A DNA stretch of 64,000 bases from Globodera rostochiensis (lineage: Eukaryota; Nematoda; Chromadorea; Rhabditida; Heteroderidae): contig JAEVLN010000020.1 in the NCBI GenBank assembly GCA_018350325.1, positions 1,023,796 to 1,087,795 of the forward strand, read 5' to 3'. The translations under genes and the position numbers were made by a program. Below, piece after piece: positions 12,229 to 23,077 of this stretch; position 1 is the first letter of the stretch; each line of letters begins with the position of its first letter. Under the pieces are notes generated by a model that worked only from the letters and a program-made list of their open reading frames with translations, had not been told where the DNA came from and did no database searches.

Positions 12229-13254
12229 TAATCACACCGATAATAATAATAATAAAAATGATAAAGGCACCAGAAAGACGCAAACATTGAGCATTCGATG
12301 AAGTGATTCGACCAAATGACGCTAATGTTCAATATTATAACTCCAAAATAAATACCCTATCAATCAATCGGTCGGAGACCAATCAGTTCCCACATTTTCC
12401 GACTTAACACCGGTAGCGGATGCCGGAAAGAAAGTGCGGCTTTTAGGCTTTTAGATTAATGTTTCTTTAAATCAAATGCCTGAGAATTGCCATTTCGTTT
12501 TTTGCGAGTCATTGCCCCCCCCGGCAACAGATGTCCCCCCCCCCTCGTGCATATTCTTTCTAATGCCTGTGTTTCTTTCGCCTCGTTTTTGCACTATTAA
12601 CGTCCTCAATCCCCCCCCCCCCCCCCCTCTTCCACGCCCAACCAACAGACGCCCCCCCCCGGCGAGCAGAAGACGAACACTTCCCCCCCCCCCCCCCTCC
12701 TCCCCCCTCTTTATTCCACCTTCACTTTCACTGACACTTTAACAATCTGTCCGAATGCACTGGACTGAATTGGTTGGCGCTGAGAGTGATTTTGGTGGTT
12801 TCAAAGTCTAAGGCTCGGAAAGATGCAAAACGTCTCAGAACATAAATTGGGTCCCGGGGGCAAAATAGACTCCGGCAGGTCTAGCCGAGGAGGGCACGGA
12901 TTTGGACTTTCCCGGGGTGGCACCTCAAAGGTCACTCCCATTCTCTTTTCACCTGGGGGGTTGGGGGGGGCAGGTGCTCTTGCCCCTCGGGGGTTGTCCC
13001 CGCTCCGTCAAAGGTCCATGCATAAATTATTCCCCCCCCCCCCCCGCTTTTTTGACACCATCGCTGGAGGGGGGGGGGGTCTCCTGTTGAGAAAAAGGTC
13101 GTCGAGAGCCCTCGGGAGAAAAATGTTGCGGAAATTTCCATTTCAATGCTTCCCAATCAAAAGTTGCCTCATAAAAGCTGTCACCCATTTATTTATATTT
13201 ATATTTTTGGTCCAAAAGTTCTTTCTTCCCTAAAATCTGACAAATGTTGCCCGC

Positions 13255-13519
13255 CCGAAGTCATAAATTTTGTGGAGAATCCCCCGAGGCTACTGAGGAC
13301 GTTTGATCGTAATACTGCGAATTTTTCTGATTTCTCCGTATAAATTAATGGCTCCACCGGGTGCTGGGCCAAAAGCTTTTTCAGTGTCCCCATCCCCTCG
13401 GGGGTTTGGACGAGGGCATCTTCAGGCCGCAAATATTGCCCGAGGGTCAATTCGGAATTGATTGGGCCGCCTGGGGGAACATTCGCCGAGAGATAAGCAA
13501 ATGGGCCCTGGAAGAAGAG
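13255..13519 (-). other. Possible isolated coding exon (weak)
   Basis: On the minus strand a near-ideal acceptor (TTCTCTTCTTCCAG) precedes a frame of about 90 codons with mixed, protein-like composition (GPFAYLSANVPPGGP, then TLGQYLRPEDALVQTPEGMG, then LLAQHPVEPLIYTEKSEKF). This is unlike the low-complexity frames around it. I found no partner exon in phase, the frame crosses one of the dispersed GC palindromes, and no family is recognisable. It could be an exon of an unmodelled gene, a gene relic or chance. Confidence 0.2.
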
Positions 13520-14316
13520 AATTTGGGGTGACATATGTTAGCTACACTCTCGACAACTCTCGACGTTATTAGTCAACCCTTCAACCCCCCCCCCCCATTC
13601 TTCTTCGGACAAATTCCATTAATGCCATTGTCGGAGGGGATAAATTAATGTCGCGAAAAGAGAAACTTGGCCGTCGTTTAGTCCCAAAAATCCGCCAAAA
13701 TCCCTCAAAAAGAACATTTTAATTTTAATTTGACGGCTTAATGCTTTTATTTAGCTAATTTGTAAGCCAATCCATGGAAATTCGGGCTTAATGCGAGATT
13801 TTAAGAAACTCGGACATTCTTTTCGGGTCCAACAACCAAAAGCCTCGACACCGACCGCCCATTATTTTCATTAAATGCATCAAATCCCAAAAGATGCCCT
13901 CGAGGGGTCGGATTTGTCCCGAATTTACATTATATTGTGGGAAGGAACAGACGCCCCCCCCCTCCCATTCACCGGATGTTATCGGGGGGATCATCCGCGA
14001 GATGAGGGATTAGGCATTTTGGGGGCGCGGGCACTTGAGGGTGAGTCCCCAAACCTCGCAGCAGAGAGAGTGAATCGCCCAAAGCCCAAAACAACGACAA
14101 AATACGCATCCCCTCGGGGGCTGGAAGAAGCATTTCCTCTCTCCCCCCGGCCCCATCGCTTTTATTGGCACTTTCGAGAGATTTCCTACCATTTCTGATA
14201 ATCCGTGACAAAACCCCCGGTTTTGTCACTTGAGAACCTCAAATTACACAAAATACAACAAAAAAACGTTTTTACCCATTTTTAAAGTTTTCTAAATCGG
14301 CAAGTTTCTTTAAGGA

Positions 14317-14490
14317 GGAGAAAGGGAGGGGGGGGGGGGGGTAGGGGGCCCATAGGAGGGGGGAGAGGGGGGGGGGTAGGGGGCCATAGGGGGGGGGGAG
14401 GGGGGGGGGGGGGGTAGGGGGCCCATAGGAGGGGGGAGAGGGGGGGGGGGTAGGGGGCCATAGGGGGGGCCTATGGGGGGGGGGGTGTTG
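14317..14490 (-). repeat. Inverted relatives of the 10.8-12.2 kb C-rich array
   Basis: Several GTAGGGGGCCCATAGGAGGG units separated by long G runs are the reverse complement of the CCTATGGGCCCCCTAT anchor in the large array 2 kb upstream. Spacing is shorter (about 40-75 bp) than in the main array, so this looks like a degraded or partial copy in opposite orientation. Confidence 0.8.
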
Positions 14491-14930
14491 GTTGTTTCCT
14501 GTTCCTCTCCCCCCCCCCCCCCCCCTCTTTTTTATTTGCACTTTCCCGTAGGACCAACGAACGAACGATGTTTTGGCCCTCACACTCACATCACAGCAGA
14601 AGGATTGGGGGTTGGGGGGGGGGGATCAATGTGAATGAATCTTTGGGGGTTTGCTGAGTCTGGATGGTCGAGAGAAAGGGTTTGAGGATTGATTGAGGGG
14701 GGGGGGGGGGGAGGTCAAAGCTTTGTCTGTCCGTCCGTTCCGGTATTTGCACACTCTGAACACTTTGGGACAAAAACGCGTCAAATTTCGGAAAACAATT
14801 ACAAAATTTAAATATTGTTTAAGCCCACTGATCCCGCCAAATCAAACCAAGAATTCTGAAGGAAGCCGAAGTCCCGAAAACTTTTGAATTATTTTTAAAA
14901 CCGGCAGCCCCCCCTTTATCACATCGCCTA

Positions 14931-15072
14931 TTCCCCCCCCCCCCCCCGGCGAAGTCCCCTTCCCCTCCCCCCCAGCGAAGTCCCCTCCCCCCGGCGAAGT
15001 CCCCTTCCCCTCCCCCCCCCCAGCGAAGTCCCCTCCCCCCCCCCCAGCGAAGTCCCCTCCCCCCCCCCCTTC
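14931..15072 (+). repeat. Short tandem repeat with GCGAAGTCCCCT units
   Basis: Five copies of GCGAAGTCCCC(TT)CCCC alternate with C runs of 6-14. The units are 20-36 bp and differ mainly in C-run length. It is part of the same tract-rich block. Confidence 0.75.
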
Positions 15073-16183
15073 TCCCCCAAATATTTATTTGTTTTTGTCG
15101 TCGTTCATTCGGCGATTGACTGACTGTGGAGGCTGGCGGACTCTCGCGGCGTTTATATTCTTTTATCAGAATAATAACCGCCGCACCACCGCCATCTTCA
15201 GCAGTGAGCGAGCGAATGTTTGGGGGAAAACGCACAAAAAATAGAAAAAATATATTTTTTGTCACTTTTACAGAGAGAGAAAGTCGGCACTTTTGGTCTT
15301 TATGTAAAGTTCAAAAATTATGAATTTAAATGCTTTTCTCTATGCCAACCTTCCCCTGGGGCAATTTAATCTTTTACCCGCGATTGAAATTTGTCTCTGC
15401 GCACATTAAGTGAATCCCCCCCCCCCCCAAATCCCCCCTAAATGGGCGTCACCCCCCCCCCCCCGTCCATTCTCTGCTCTCCCCCCCCCCCCCGGGGGGA
15501 CACGACCGGAGGGCAATTATTATTATACATTTATTTCCCTCCACTCGCACTCAACAACAGCAGCCCTTTTCCCCCCAAATATGCCCTCAATTTGAATATT
15601 ATTCCATTTATTTATTTATTTATTTATTTATTGTTTCGCACTTCCATTGCTTTGCTAATTGAGAAAGGAATAAAAAGAACGAAATGGGCGAACATTGGCC
15701 AAAAGAATGCAAAAAATTGCAAAACATTTAATTTAATTGCTGTGAAACATTTTGTTCCAAAATTGCCTATTTGGGCCGAGAAACTTCGCGCGGAACCTTC
15801 TGCTTCCACAAATTTTGGAGTGCCCCCCCCCCGGGGGCCTCCGATGGGAAGGAAAGTCGCGCAATTATTCCCCCGTAACAATGACGACGATCAGAACAGC
15901 CCATTCAGCAGATTACTCAAAAATGATCGATTTTGTCACAACAAATTCAATTTTGCTAAGATTGGTCTTATTTATAACAAAGCTCCAATCGTTGGGTGAT
16001 CAGACTATCTGATCATTTCCAAAAAAGCGGAAACTATTTCAAAAAAAAATAAAAATTCCATTCCAGACCGTTTCTTCGCCCAATTTTATTCGAATTGCCA
16101 ACAAAAGTTTGTGCCCGTCTTGCCGCTACCGGTCCGTTGGACGGTCCAAAAATTGCCATTTTTCGCGTTTTTTATCCTTCTGA

Positions 16184-19100
16184 ATGCTTCACAACGCCAC
16201 AAATAATTTATTCAAATTGAACTTCAAATGGGCCAAGAAGTTCAAGCCGTTCGCCATTACGTCTTGCCTTTTGGTGTTGGCACTGGCATTCACCCACGGG
16301 CAAATTGTCTCGGGACACATTCACCGAAGAAGGGACACAACGCCAACCGATGAACAACAACAACGGCAGAAAGCGCCTTTTTACCGATGCCCTCAGGGGT
16401 TAGTAAATAAATAAATGTTTTTTTTGATAAATCGAAACAAAAAAGAAAAAACGAATAAAAACCACCCAAAAACAGAAACAAAGTTCGGGGGGGGGGGTGC
16501 CATTCTTTTTCCATTCATTTGCATCTTTTATAGCCCATCCCCCGAAGGGATGAAAGGGGCCGAAAGAAGAAAAGAATGCTTAGTTTGGCGCGTCATAAAC
16601 GTTAATGGCGGTTGGGGGGGGGGATTATATTTAAGAAAGGTAATGAGAGGGGAGAGGGGAGGGGGGGGGGCGGTGTTTAGTTTGGCATTATTTAGCTGAA
16701 TTTGCATAGATTTTCGAGTTTTTTTTGGACATAAAAAATATTAAAAACTCATTTTGAAGACTTTTTTTTAATTTCAAAGTTTTGGAATTGTCCATTTGCC
16801 TATTTTTTCGGTTCATTTGCCAATTAAAACAATTCTTTTTTGGTCGTAATAATTTTGGCGCCAAAATTCGGCGGTGCATGAAATTTTGCATAAAAGTTTA
16901 AGTTTTATGATGGGGAATTTTGGAATTTCTTTTTTAATTATTTCAAATTGCGTTAAAATAAATTTTAATTTTATTTGCTGAATTTTATTCGTTTGGCCTT
17001 TCATTTGGCGATAAACAATTTAAGAATGAGCGCAATTAAATGGCAGCAAAGATTGGCAGTTGAATTTGGCATTTTAATGAAATAATTGCGCTGCCAAATT
17101 TTGTCTCAAATTTGTCATTAAAATAACAAAATAATTTAAGAATTTAAATTTAAATTTGAATTTAATTTTAATTTTAATTTTACGCGATCCCCCCCCCCCC
17201 TTAAGTTGCGATTGTGTGCCCGACAACGTAAACATTGAATTGCTCGCCGTTTCCTGCCGATGGCCAAAAATGCGTTCGTTTGGCCAATTTCCCCGCGGGG
17301 GCACCAAATCATTGAGCATTTTCTGCACGGCGGGGACGAGGACAAACGGGGACGGGGACGAACGCGGGGAAGAAGAAAGCGCTAATGAGGCGCCGTTTGA
17401 CGGGTTCAATGAGTTGCAGGTTCTCAGAATTACGGTGGGTATAGGAAGAGAATCGGGTTACGGTATCCGGGAATTTGAATCGTTTCTTTTAGGGTTGTTC
17501 CCGAATTCGTTGGCTTCACTCCCACCCCAGCCAACTCTTCGGCAGCGTCCCCCGTCTTCGGCACCTTCACCTCTCCCAAATGCCGTCCCTACGGAAACTG
17601 AACGCTCAATTCTTTGCCGGTCTCCACACCTTGGAGCAGTTCACGTTGGTCGCCACCGGATTGGAGCAGTTTCCGCCCGACGCGTTGTGTTCCATGCAGG
17701 CACTTCAGGTGAAATGCCGAAACGATTAAGTCTGATGCACAATTAATGTAGCAGAAATTCTCTTTTTGCATCGGATTGTTTTTAATTGAAATTTAATTGT
17801 CGCCTAAGGTGCTGAACGTTTCCTCAAACGCTTTGCCCTCTGCCGCCCTCTCCATGTCGCCTTCCAATTGCCAACTTGGCCAACTTATCGTGGCCGACCT
17901 TTCTTCTAATCGAATTGGCCGAATCCGAAGGTCCGACCTCGGCCCGTTCCCGGCACTGCGCAATTTGGCGTTGGCCGACAACGCTTTGGAAGAAGTGAAT
18001 AATTTAATTTAATTATTATTATTATATCGAACCATTCATTTTAATTTAATTTATCGAATCAATCATTTTTTAATTTAATTTAATTTAATTATTCAATAAT
18101 TTATTTAATTTATTATTATTATTTATCGAACCAATCATTTAATTAATTTAATTATTATTATTGTTATTATTTATATCGAACCATTCATTTAATTTAATTT
18201 ATCGAACCAATCACTTATTTTATTTAATTATTATTATTATTTATATCGAACAATCATTTGATTTAATTTAATTTTAGTATTATTAACCAATCATTTAATT
18301 TTATTTTATTATTTCACAGATCGATTCCGAATCGTTTGCCCAAGTGCAATTGCTTCAGCTGTTGGACCTTTCTAAAAATCGGCTAATTTCCCTCCCGCGC
18401 CTTCCCCCGAACACTTTGAACATTGACTTGGTTTGTCCGTCCGTTCATAAATTATGTTTTAAAGCGATACGAATTTAAATTTTAGTCCAACAATTTATTC
18501 ACACAAATCCCGGCTTCGGTGAGGGAATTATTGGAACTGAACGAAGTCAATTTACGCTTTAACAAAATGCGCACAATTCCACGCGAACTTTACGACCGAT
18601 TTGTTGTGGCCAACGCCCCATTTGGCCGACTTTGGATTGGAGGTGAGCGGCAATTTAAGCATTAAAACTGTTTTATGCCTTTTTTAATCATTAATATTCA
18701 TTTGATTTAAATCTCAGAAAATCAGTGATTATTAAGGAAATCCGCTGGAATGCAATTGCGAGATGAATTGGCTGCTGAACGCCTCGTCTTCTGCCATTGG
18801 CACGGCCGCCGACGCCGGGGGCGTAATGGACGTCCAAAGTGCCGAATGTGTCGTGCCATTGGACGGGGAGGGCAAAAGGAAAAGGATTGCGGAGACAACG
18901 GTTAGAGGGGGGGGGGGCAAATTCGGGGGGCTTCCCCAAATTATTTAAACCCTTAGAAATTACATTTCTTTTAAGCCTTTCGACTTTCTGTGCCCTTACG
19001 CCCTCATCTGCGAGCCGCGGCCCGACTGTCGCTGCTGCCAATTCGCCGAATGCGACTGCAAAGTCCGGCGGCCATTAGCCTCCAAATTTTGAAAATTGCC

Positions 19101-21466
19101 ATTTCAGTCCCGCTGCCCCGCCGGCTGTCATTGTTTTCGGGACCTGAACTCGAAGACAAATGTGGTCAAATGTTCGGGCGATTCGGTCGGCTCCGACTTC
19201 CGACTAAAGTTCGAAATTCCGACTAAATAAATCATTTTCGGCTTTTCGTCTAATGAGTTGAGCACATCAATCAAACGATTCCACACTTTTCAGAGATTTG
19301 CCAATGCACGCGTCGCACATTTTCCTTTCCGGACTGAGTCTTCCCGTGCTGAAGCGGAACGCGTTTGCGGGTAGAGAAAGGCTGCTGGAGCTGCACATCA
19401 ACCAGTCCGGCATCCACGCCATAGAGTCGAACGCCTTCAACTTACTCCCCAACCTCCAGGTTAGCGATCGATCGGACTCCGAAAATGCGCTCAAAGAAAT
19501 CAAAATTACTCGAGAATCTTGACGCGAGTTCTATTCGAGTAATCGATTTATTTTAATTGACCATTTTAGGCGCTTCATTTGTCAGACAACCGACTGAAGC
19601 ACATCAACGGCAGCGAATTCAACGAATTGTCGAACATTCGTCTGTTGGACGTCTCCGGCAACGCGTTGGTGGAGGTGAACTCGACGTTGGCCGAGAAGCT
19701 TCCCCAATTGGAAGCCTTCCATTTGGCGGACAATTCAATGGAACAAATGCCGACATACCTTGAGGCGCTGTTTTACTTTTAATGAATAAATGTAATTAGG
19801 TAATTTGCAGAGTCCGTTCGGGGACAAAGTGCGTCGCGTGTCGCTAGGCGGCAATCCGTTCCGCTGCGATTGCGCCGTGCGATCGGTCGGCCGCTCGCCG
19901 GACGCGGCGCATTGGCTGGAGGCGAACTTCGCCCGCGTTTTGGACCCGGAGGGCATGCGCTGTGTGGAGAACGTGACGGGGGCCAACGACAGCACGGTGT
20001 TGTCCAGCACGTTCCCCAACCTGGGCGACGATTTCTTCACAATGCCAATGCTCGAGTTTCTGCGCGAGGAGAACAAGTCGGTCATCCGCCGACCTCGGGA
20101 AGGGTTGCTCGAGACTCAAATTGAGCAAGACTTGAAATCAAAAGAAAATTGTTCCTAAAATGCCGTTTTTGATACTTCAGATCCCTCTGCGTGCAACACA
20201 AAGCCGGCATTTTCGGCATTTCCGGTGTGGCGGACACTTTGCTTTTTCTGCTGACTTTGTTCAGCGGCACTTTATTGCTCCTTTGCCTCGCTTTGCTGCT
20301 GCTCCGCTGGGGCAAATTCGACGTGAAACGACGCTGCCGCCTCGGGCCGGACAGTGTGACGACAACGCAAGTAAATTAATGAGGGCAATTAAACTGATCA
20401 GTAATCACCAGGGCCCCCACTAAAAGAATTCTTCAGCTTTGGGTAACCAGAGAATTCCGAAATTTCCCAATTTCCAAAATTCTTTTGGTACGGGCCCAGG
20501 AAGTGATCGGAACTTTGTGTGGAGTCGGGTAAATTACAAAGAAAATCCACCGATGTGGAAATGTGTCATGTGCTCTGTCTGATCAACATTTGTTCACAGA
20601 CCACGCGGCTGATCAGTGCCAACAACAGTCACTCGTTGTCCTCCTCCCATTCGCCGCCCACCAGCGGGGGAAGCAGTCCAATGCCAATTGTGACGCAACA
20701 GTTTATGCCGCCAGCGCAAGAAGAGCAGGAAGTACCGCATTACTTGTTCATCAGCTACCACAGAACGGACGAACAAATGCTGGTCCAGGAGTTCTGTGGG
20801 TAAGCGCTGTACATTTACAGATCATATCGTAGTCCAATCGATCGCTCGGAAATTACCGCTTTTAACATAAACAATTCCAAAAACTGGCTGGAATCCGAGT
20901 GATCCTGCGCCCCGATTTCAAGCTGAACCTTTGCGTTTTCCACAGCCCATTGGAGAGGGCCGGCTGCTCTCTGTGTCTGTTGCATCAATGCGGCCATTAC
21001 CAACCGGACGGGCACCAGCACCAGAGCATCAACGGGGAACTGAACCAACTGGTGGATCAAAGCCGGGCACTGATAATGTTTGTTACGCCCGATTTTTTGC
21101 GGGACGAGTGGGCGACGTTGCAGGTGTCCATGTCCCATCAGCTGGGCAATAAGAAACTCATTGTCTACGTGGTCAGTGAATTAAGTGCGAATTTTGCCAA
21201 GCATTTTGATCAAGCAGAGTGAGGAGTTGTACAATTGCATGGACAAGTTGCCAAATGAATTGGGCGAAATGATCCGTCGGAAGGCGCGGCTGTGGCGCTA
21301 TTGGCGGCGCCATTCGAATTTCGACGACACTTCCTGGAAGGAATTGGGCAAGGCGCTGCTTGCCATTGACGCGTTGCCTAAGGACGTAAAAAGCAACGAA
21401 TCAACGGCACAGCACCTTTACGCCGAGTACGGCACCATTCCACAAGTGCCCAGCGCAATGATTTGA
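16184..21466 (+). CDS. tol-1: Toll-like receptor with two LRR blocks, TM helix and TIR domain
   Basis: Sixteen exons join in phase to about 985 residues: 16184-16398, 17206-17434, 17493-17708, 17809-17994, 18320-18430, 18486-18642, 18737-18900, 18976-19062, 19108-19208, 19294-19459, 19570-19764, 19811-20076, 20181-20370, 20600-20799, 20946-21171 and 21218-21466. In order the protein has a hydrophobic N-terminal segment (ITSCLLVLALAFTHG), a Cys-bearing N-cap (CPQGCDC), leucine-rich repeats, an LRR C-cap (GNPLECNCEMNWLLN), a Cys-dense linker, an N-cap (CPAGCHC), more LRRs, a second C-cap (GNPFRCDCAV), one transmembrane helix and a cytoplasmic TIR domain (LFISYHRTDEQ, SRALIMFVTPDFLRDEW, RLWRYWRR). 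This multiple-cysteine-cluster layout is typical of protostome Toll and of C. elegans TOL-1. Uncertain points are the junction at 20076/20181, where the donor is weak, and a juxtamembrane exon that may be missing between 20371 and 20599. Confidence 0.9.
16399..17205 (+). other. Long first intron of the Toll gene with G and C tracts
   Basis: The donor GG|GTTAGT and an acceptor ending TTAAG bound an 807-bp intron, much longer than the others in this gene. It carries G runs near 16490, 16614 and 16660 and a C run just before the acceptor (17190-17200), so the tract-rich character of the upstream block continues into a transcribed region. Confidence 0.7.
17995..18319 (+). repeat. AT-rich degenerate tandem repeat within a Toll intron
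   Basis: The intron is built of imperfect repeats of about 60 bp containing TATCGAACCATTCATTTAAT and runs of AATTT and ATT. It is bounded by a donor after GAAGAA and a clean TTTCACAG acceptor, so it is intronic, not coding. Confidence 0.75.
19765..19810 (+). other. Probable GC-AG intron in the Toll gene
   Basis: The LRR exon reads on to a stop shortly after YLEALFYF. The next exon starts in phase 0 at SPFGDKVRR after TTTGCAG. No GT donor in this stretch gives phase 0, whereas GAG|GCGCTG gives a 46-bp GC-AG intron that keeps the frame. The donor is weaker than in the other two cases. Confidence 0.45.
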
Positions 21467-23077
21467 CTGAATGCTCCGATCAAAAGTCCGGCCGGCAAAG
21501 TGCCAACTGACCCAAAGTGCCACTAATGCCTAATTAGAAGAGACCGGGCCCCCGGAAACGCGACAGTTCAGAGAGCCCTATCCCAGAATTTATGACGGTT
21601 TTCGAACTTTACCCTAAACGCGGGAATATGTGACCAAACGATTCGTCCGGTGTCCGTCCGGTCTCTTCCCCCCCCCTAAGCCAAAGAGTACCGAACCCAA
21701 ACATTGTTAGAGCCGCCAGTCCAATTATTAATTACCTCTCTGAACAGGTGATTAGCTTACTTATGGTTTAATGCTGGAAAGGAGAAAGTTCTGCCCCGGC
21801 GCCCTCAACAGTTTGGGCCTTTCAAAAATGTTTAAAAAATCAAAACCGGCACCAAAAATGCTCAAAATTGGAGCCGTAACTTCCCTTGGCCCCAGCATTG
21901 CCATTGCTATCCCCCCCCCCCGGCGTTTTTATTGTTTTCGATCGATCGATGATATTTCCATAAGCTCAATTCCCGACGGGTGCATTAGTTTTTTTTGTGT
22001 ATATTTTCCAACCATTCATTTCATTTCCGACGTCGATATTGCTATTATTATCATTTTATTGTTATTACATATTTTCTATATTAATGCTAAAATCTCACTC
22101 TTGTCCCAATGTTCTGTTTTTGTCGATTCTTTTCCAAATTAGTTAAATTAAGCTTAAATTGAAACAATTTCAAATGGTTTGGGAGAAGTAACACATTCCC
22201 ACGACAAATAAATCCATTAATTGAAACAAAAACTTTTTATCAAGCCGATAAAAATTTGATCGTAAAACAATAATTCTCGGAGATGGAAAGCCGTTGCAAT
22301 ATAAAATGTGTTGGAATTTTCATAAATAATCTTTTTTTTTTCTAAAATCATTCGAACGAAAAGTTAGCGCATAATTTTGTTATTTCACAAAAAGAGGTTT
22401 TAGTGAGGCTTTTTCGGGTTTCCCTCATCATCCAAGTAATTTCAATGCGATTTTGAATAAAAAAAATTGAATTCGACTCATCCAAGGCATTAGCTGATCG
22501 ACATCAAGCCAGCCAGCCAATCATCAACAATTCGTTCAGTTAGACAAAAGCCATAGACCACTCAATCAATATCTGTGAAGCTGTTCATCGTAGTCATCGT
22601 AACTGAAACCGAACAAAAATTATTAATTGAATAGTTACGCCGCATACAGCGGGTCGTAGGCAATTTGCATTTTGGGGGAGTAAACCTTTTGGAGACGATT
22701 TAAACGTCCTATTTCTTATCCGCACTAATTGTTAATATAAATTCAAAAGCACCTCAAAAATAGGTTTGTCGCTTTCAGACCGAACAAACCCAAGAAACTT
22801 CGATCCGGTTAACTAAATCGTTCGGTTCCGGTTAACCGTGAGTCCCAAAAACCGACGCCGACTCAATATTTAAGTTTCAAAGAGGCCCGATGGTGCAACC
22901 CCGACGTTTGCAGATAGCCATTGTTTTTGGGGTTTGCCAATGCGAATTTGGATTCCCCAAATTAGCTGAAGTGTCCGGGCCGCCGGTATTTACCCTTAAA
23001 TTTTGCAAAAGCCATTTTCATGTTCCTTCCGGAATATGGAAAAAACCTTCCTAATATGGTATATAAATGAGGAACAC
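21467..23077. other. 3' flank of Toll and intergenic sequence before eIF3J
   Basis: AT-rich sequence with a C run near 21910 and an AATAAA-like signal near 22206. The only frames are short and unlike the neighbours' proteins. I see no gene, RNA or clear repeat here. The Toll and eIF3J genes converge on this stretch, so it probably contains both 3' UTRs. Confidence 0.6.

Larger units (their letters stand above)
4300..16183. other. Gene-poor block dense in poly-C/poly-G tracts and short GC palindromes
   Basis: Nearly 12 kb has no convincing multi-exon gene. Open frames here are short, low-complexity or repeat-derived. The block holds dozens of C or G runs of 8 or more, mostly C on this strand until about 14.3 kb, where G runs cluster. 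It also holds many short palindromes of the form CCCCTCGGGG or CCCCCGGGGG (for example near 5354, 5582, 7892, 8836, 9251, 13392, 14108). The longer arrays are listed separately. The same tract pattern continues into the first intron of the Toll gene. Function is unknown. Confidence 0.75.

Noticed and set aside
10630..12301. Open frames of 428-533 codons made of Pro, Ser and Leu
   Set aside because: They are a by-product of a C/T-only tandem array, open in all three plus frames at once, with no splice context or plausible start.
19844..20128. Antisense frame of about 94 codons in the Toll gene
   Set aside because: It mirrors the LRR C-cap exon, which is coding on the plus strand with conserved cysteines.
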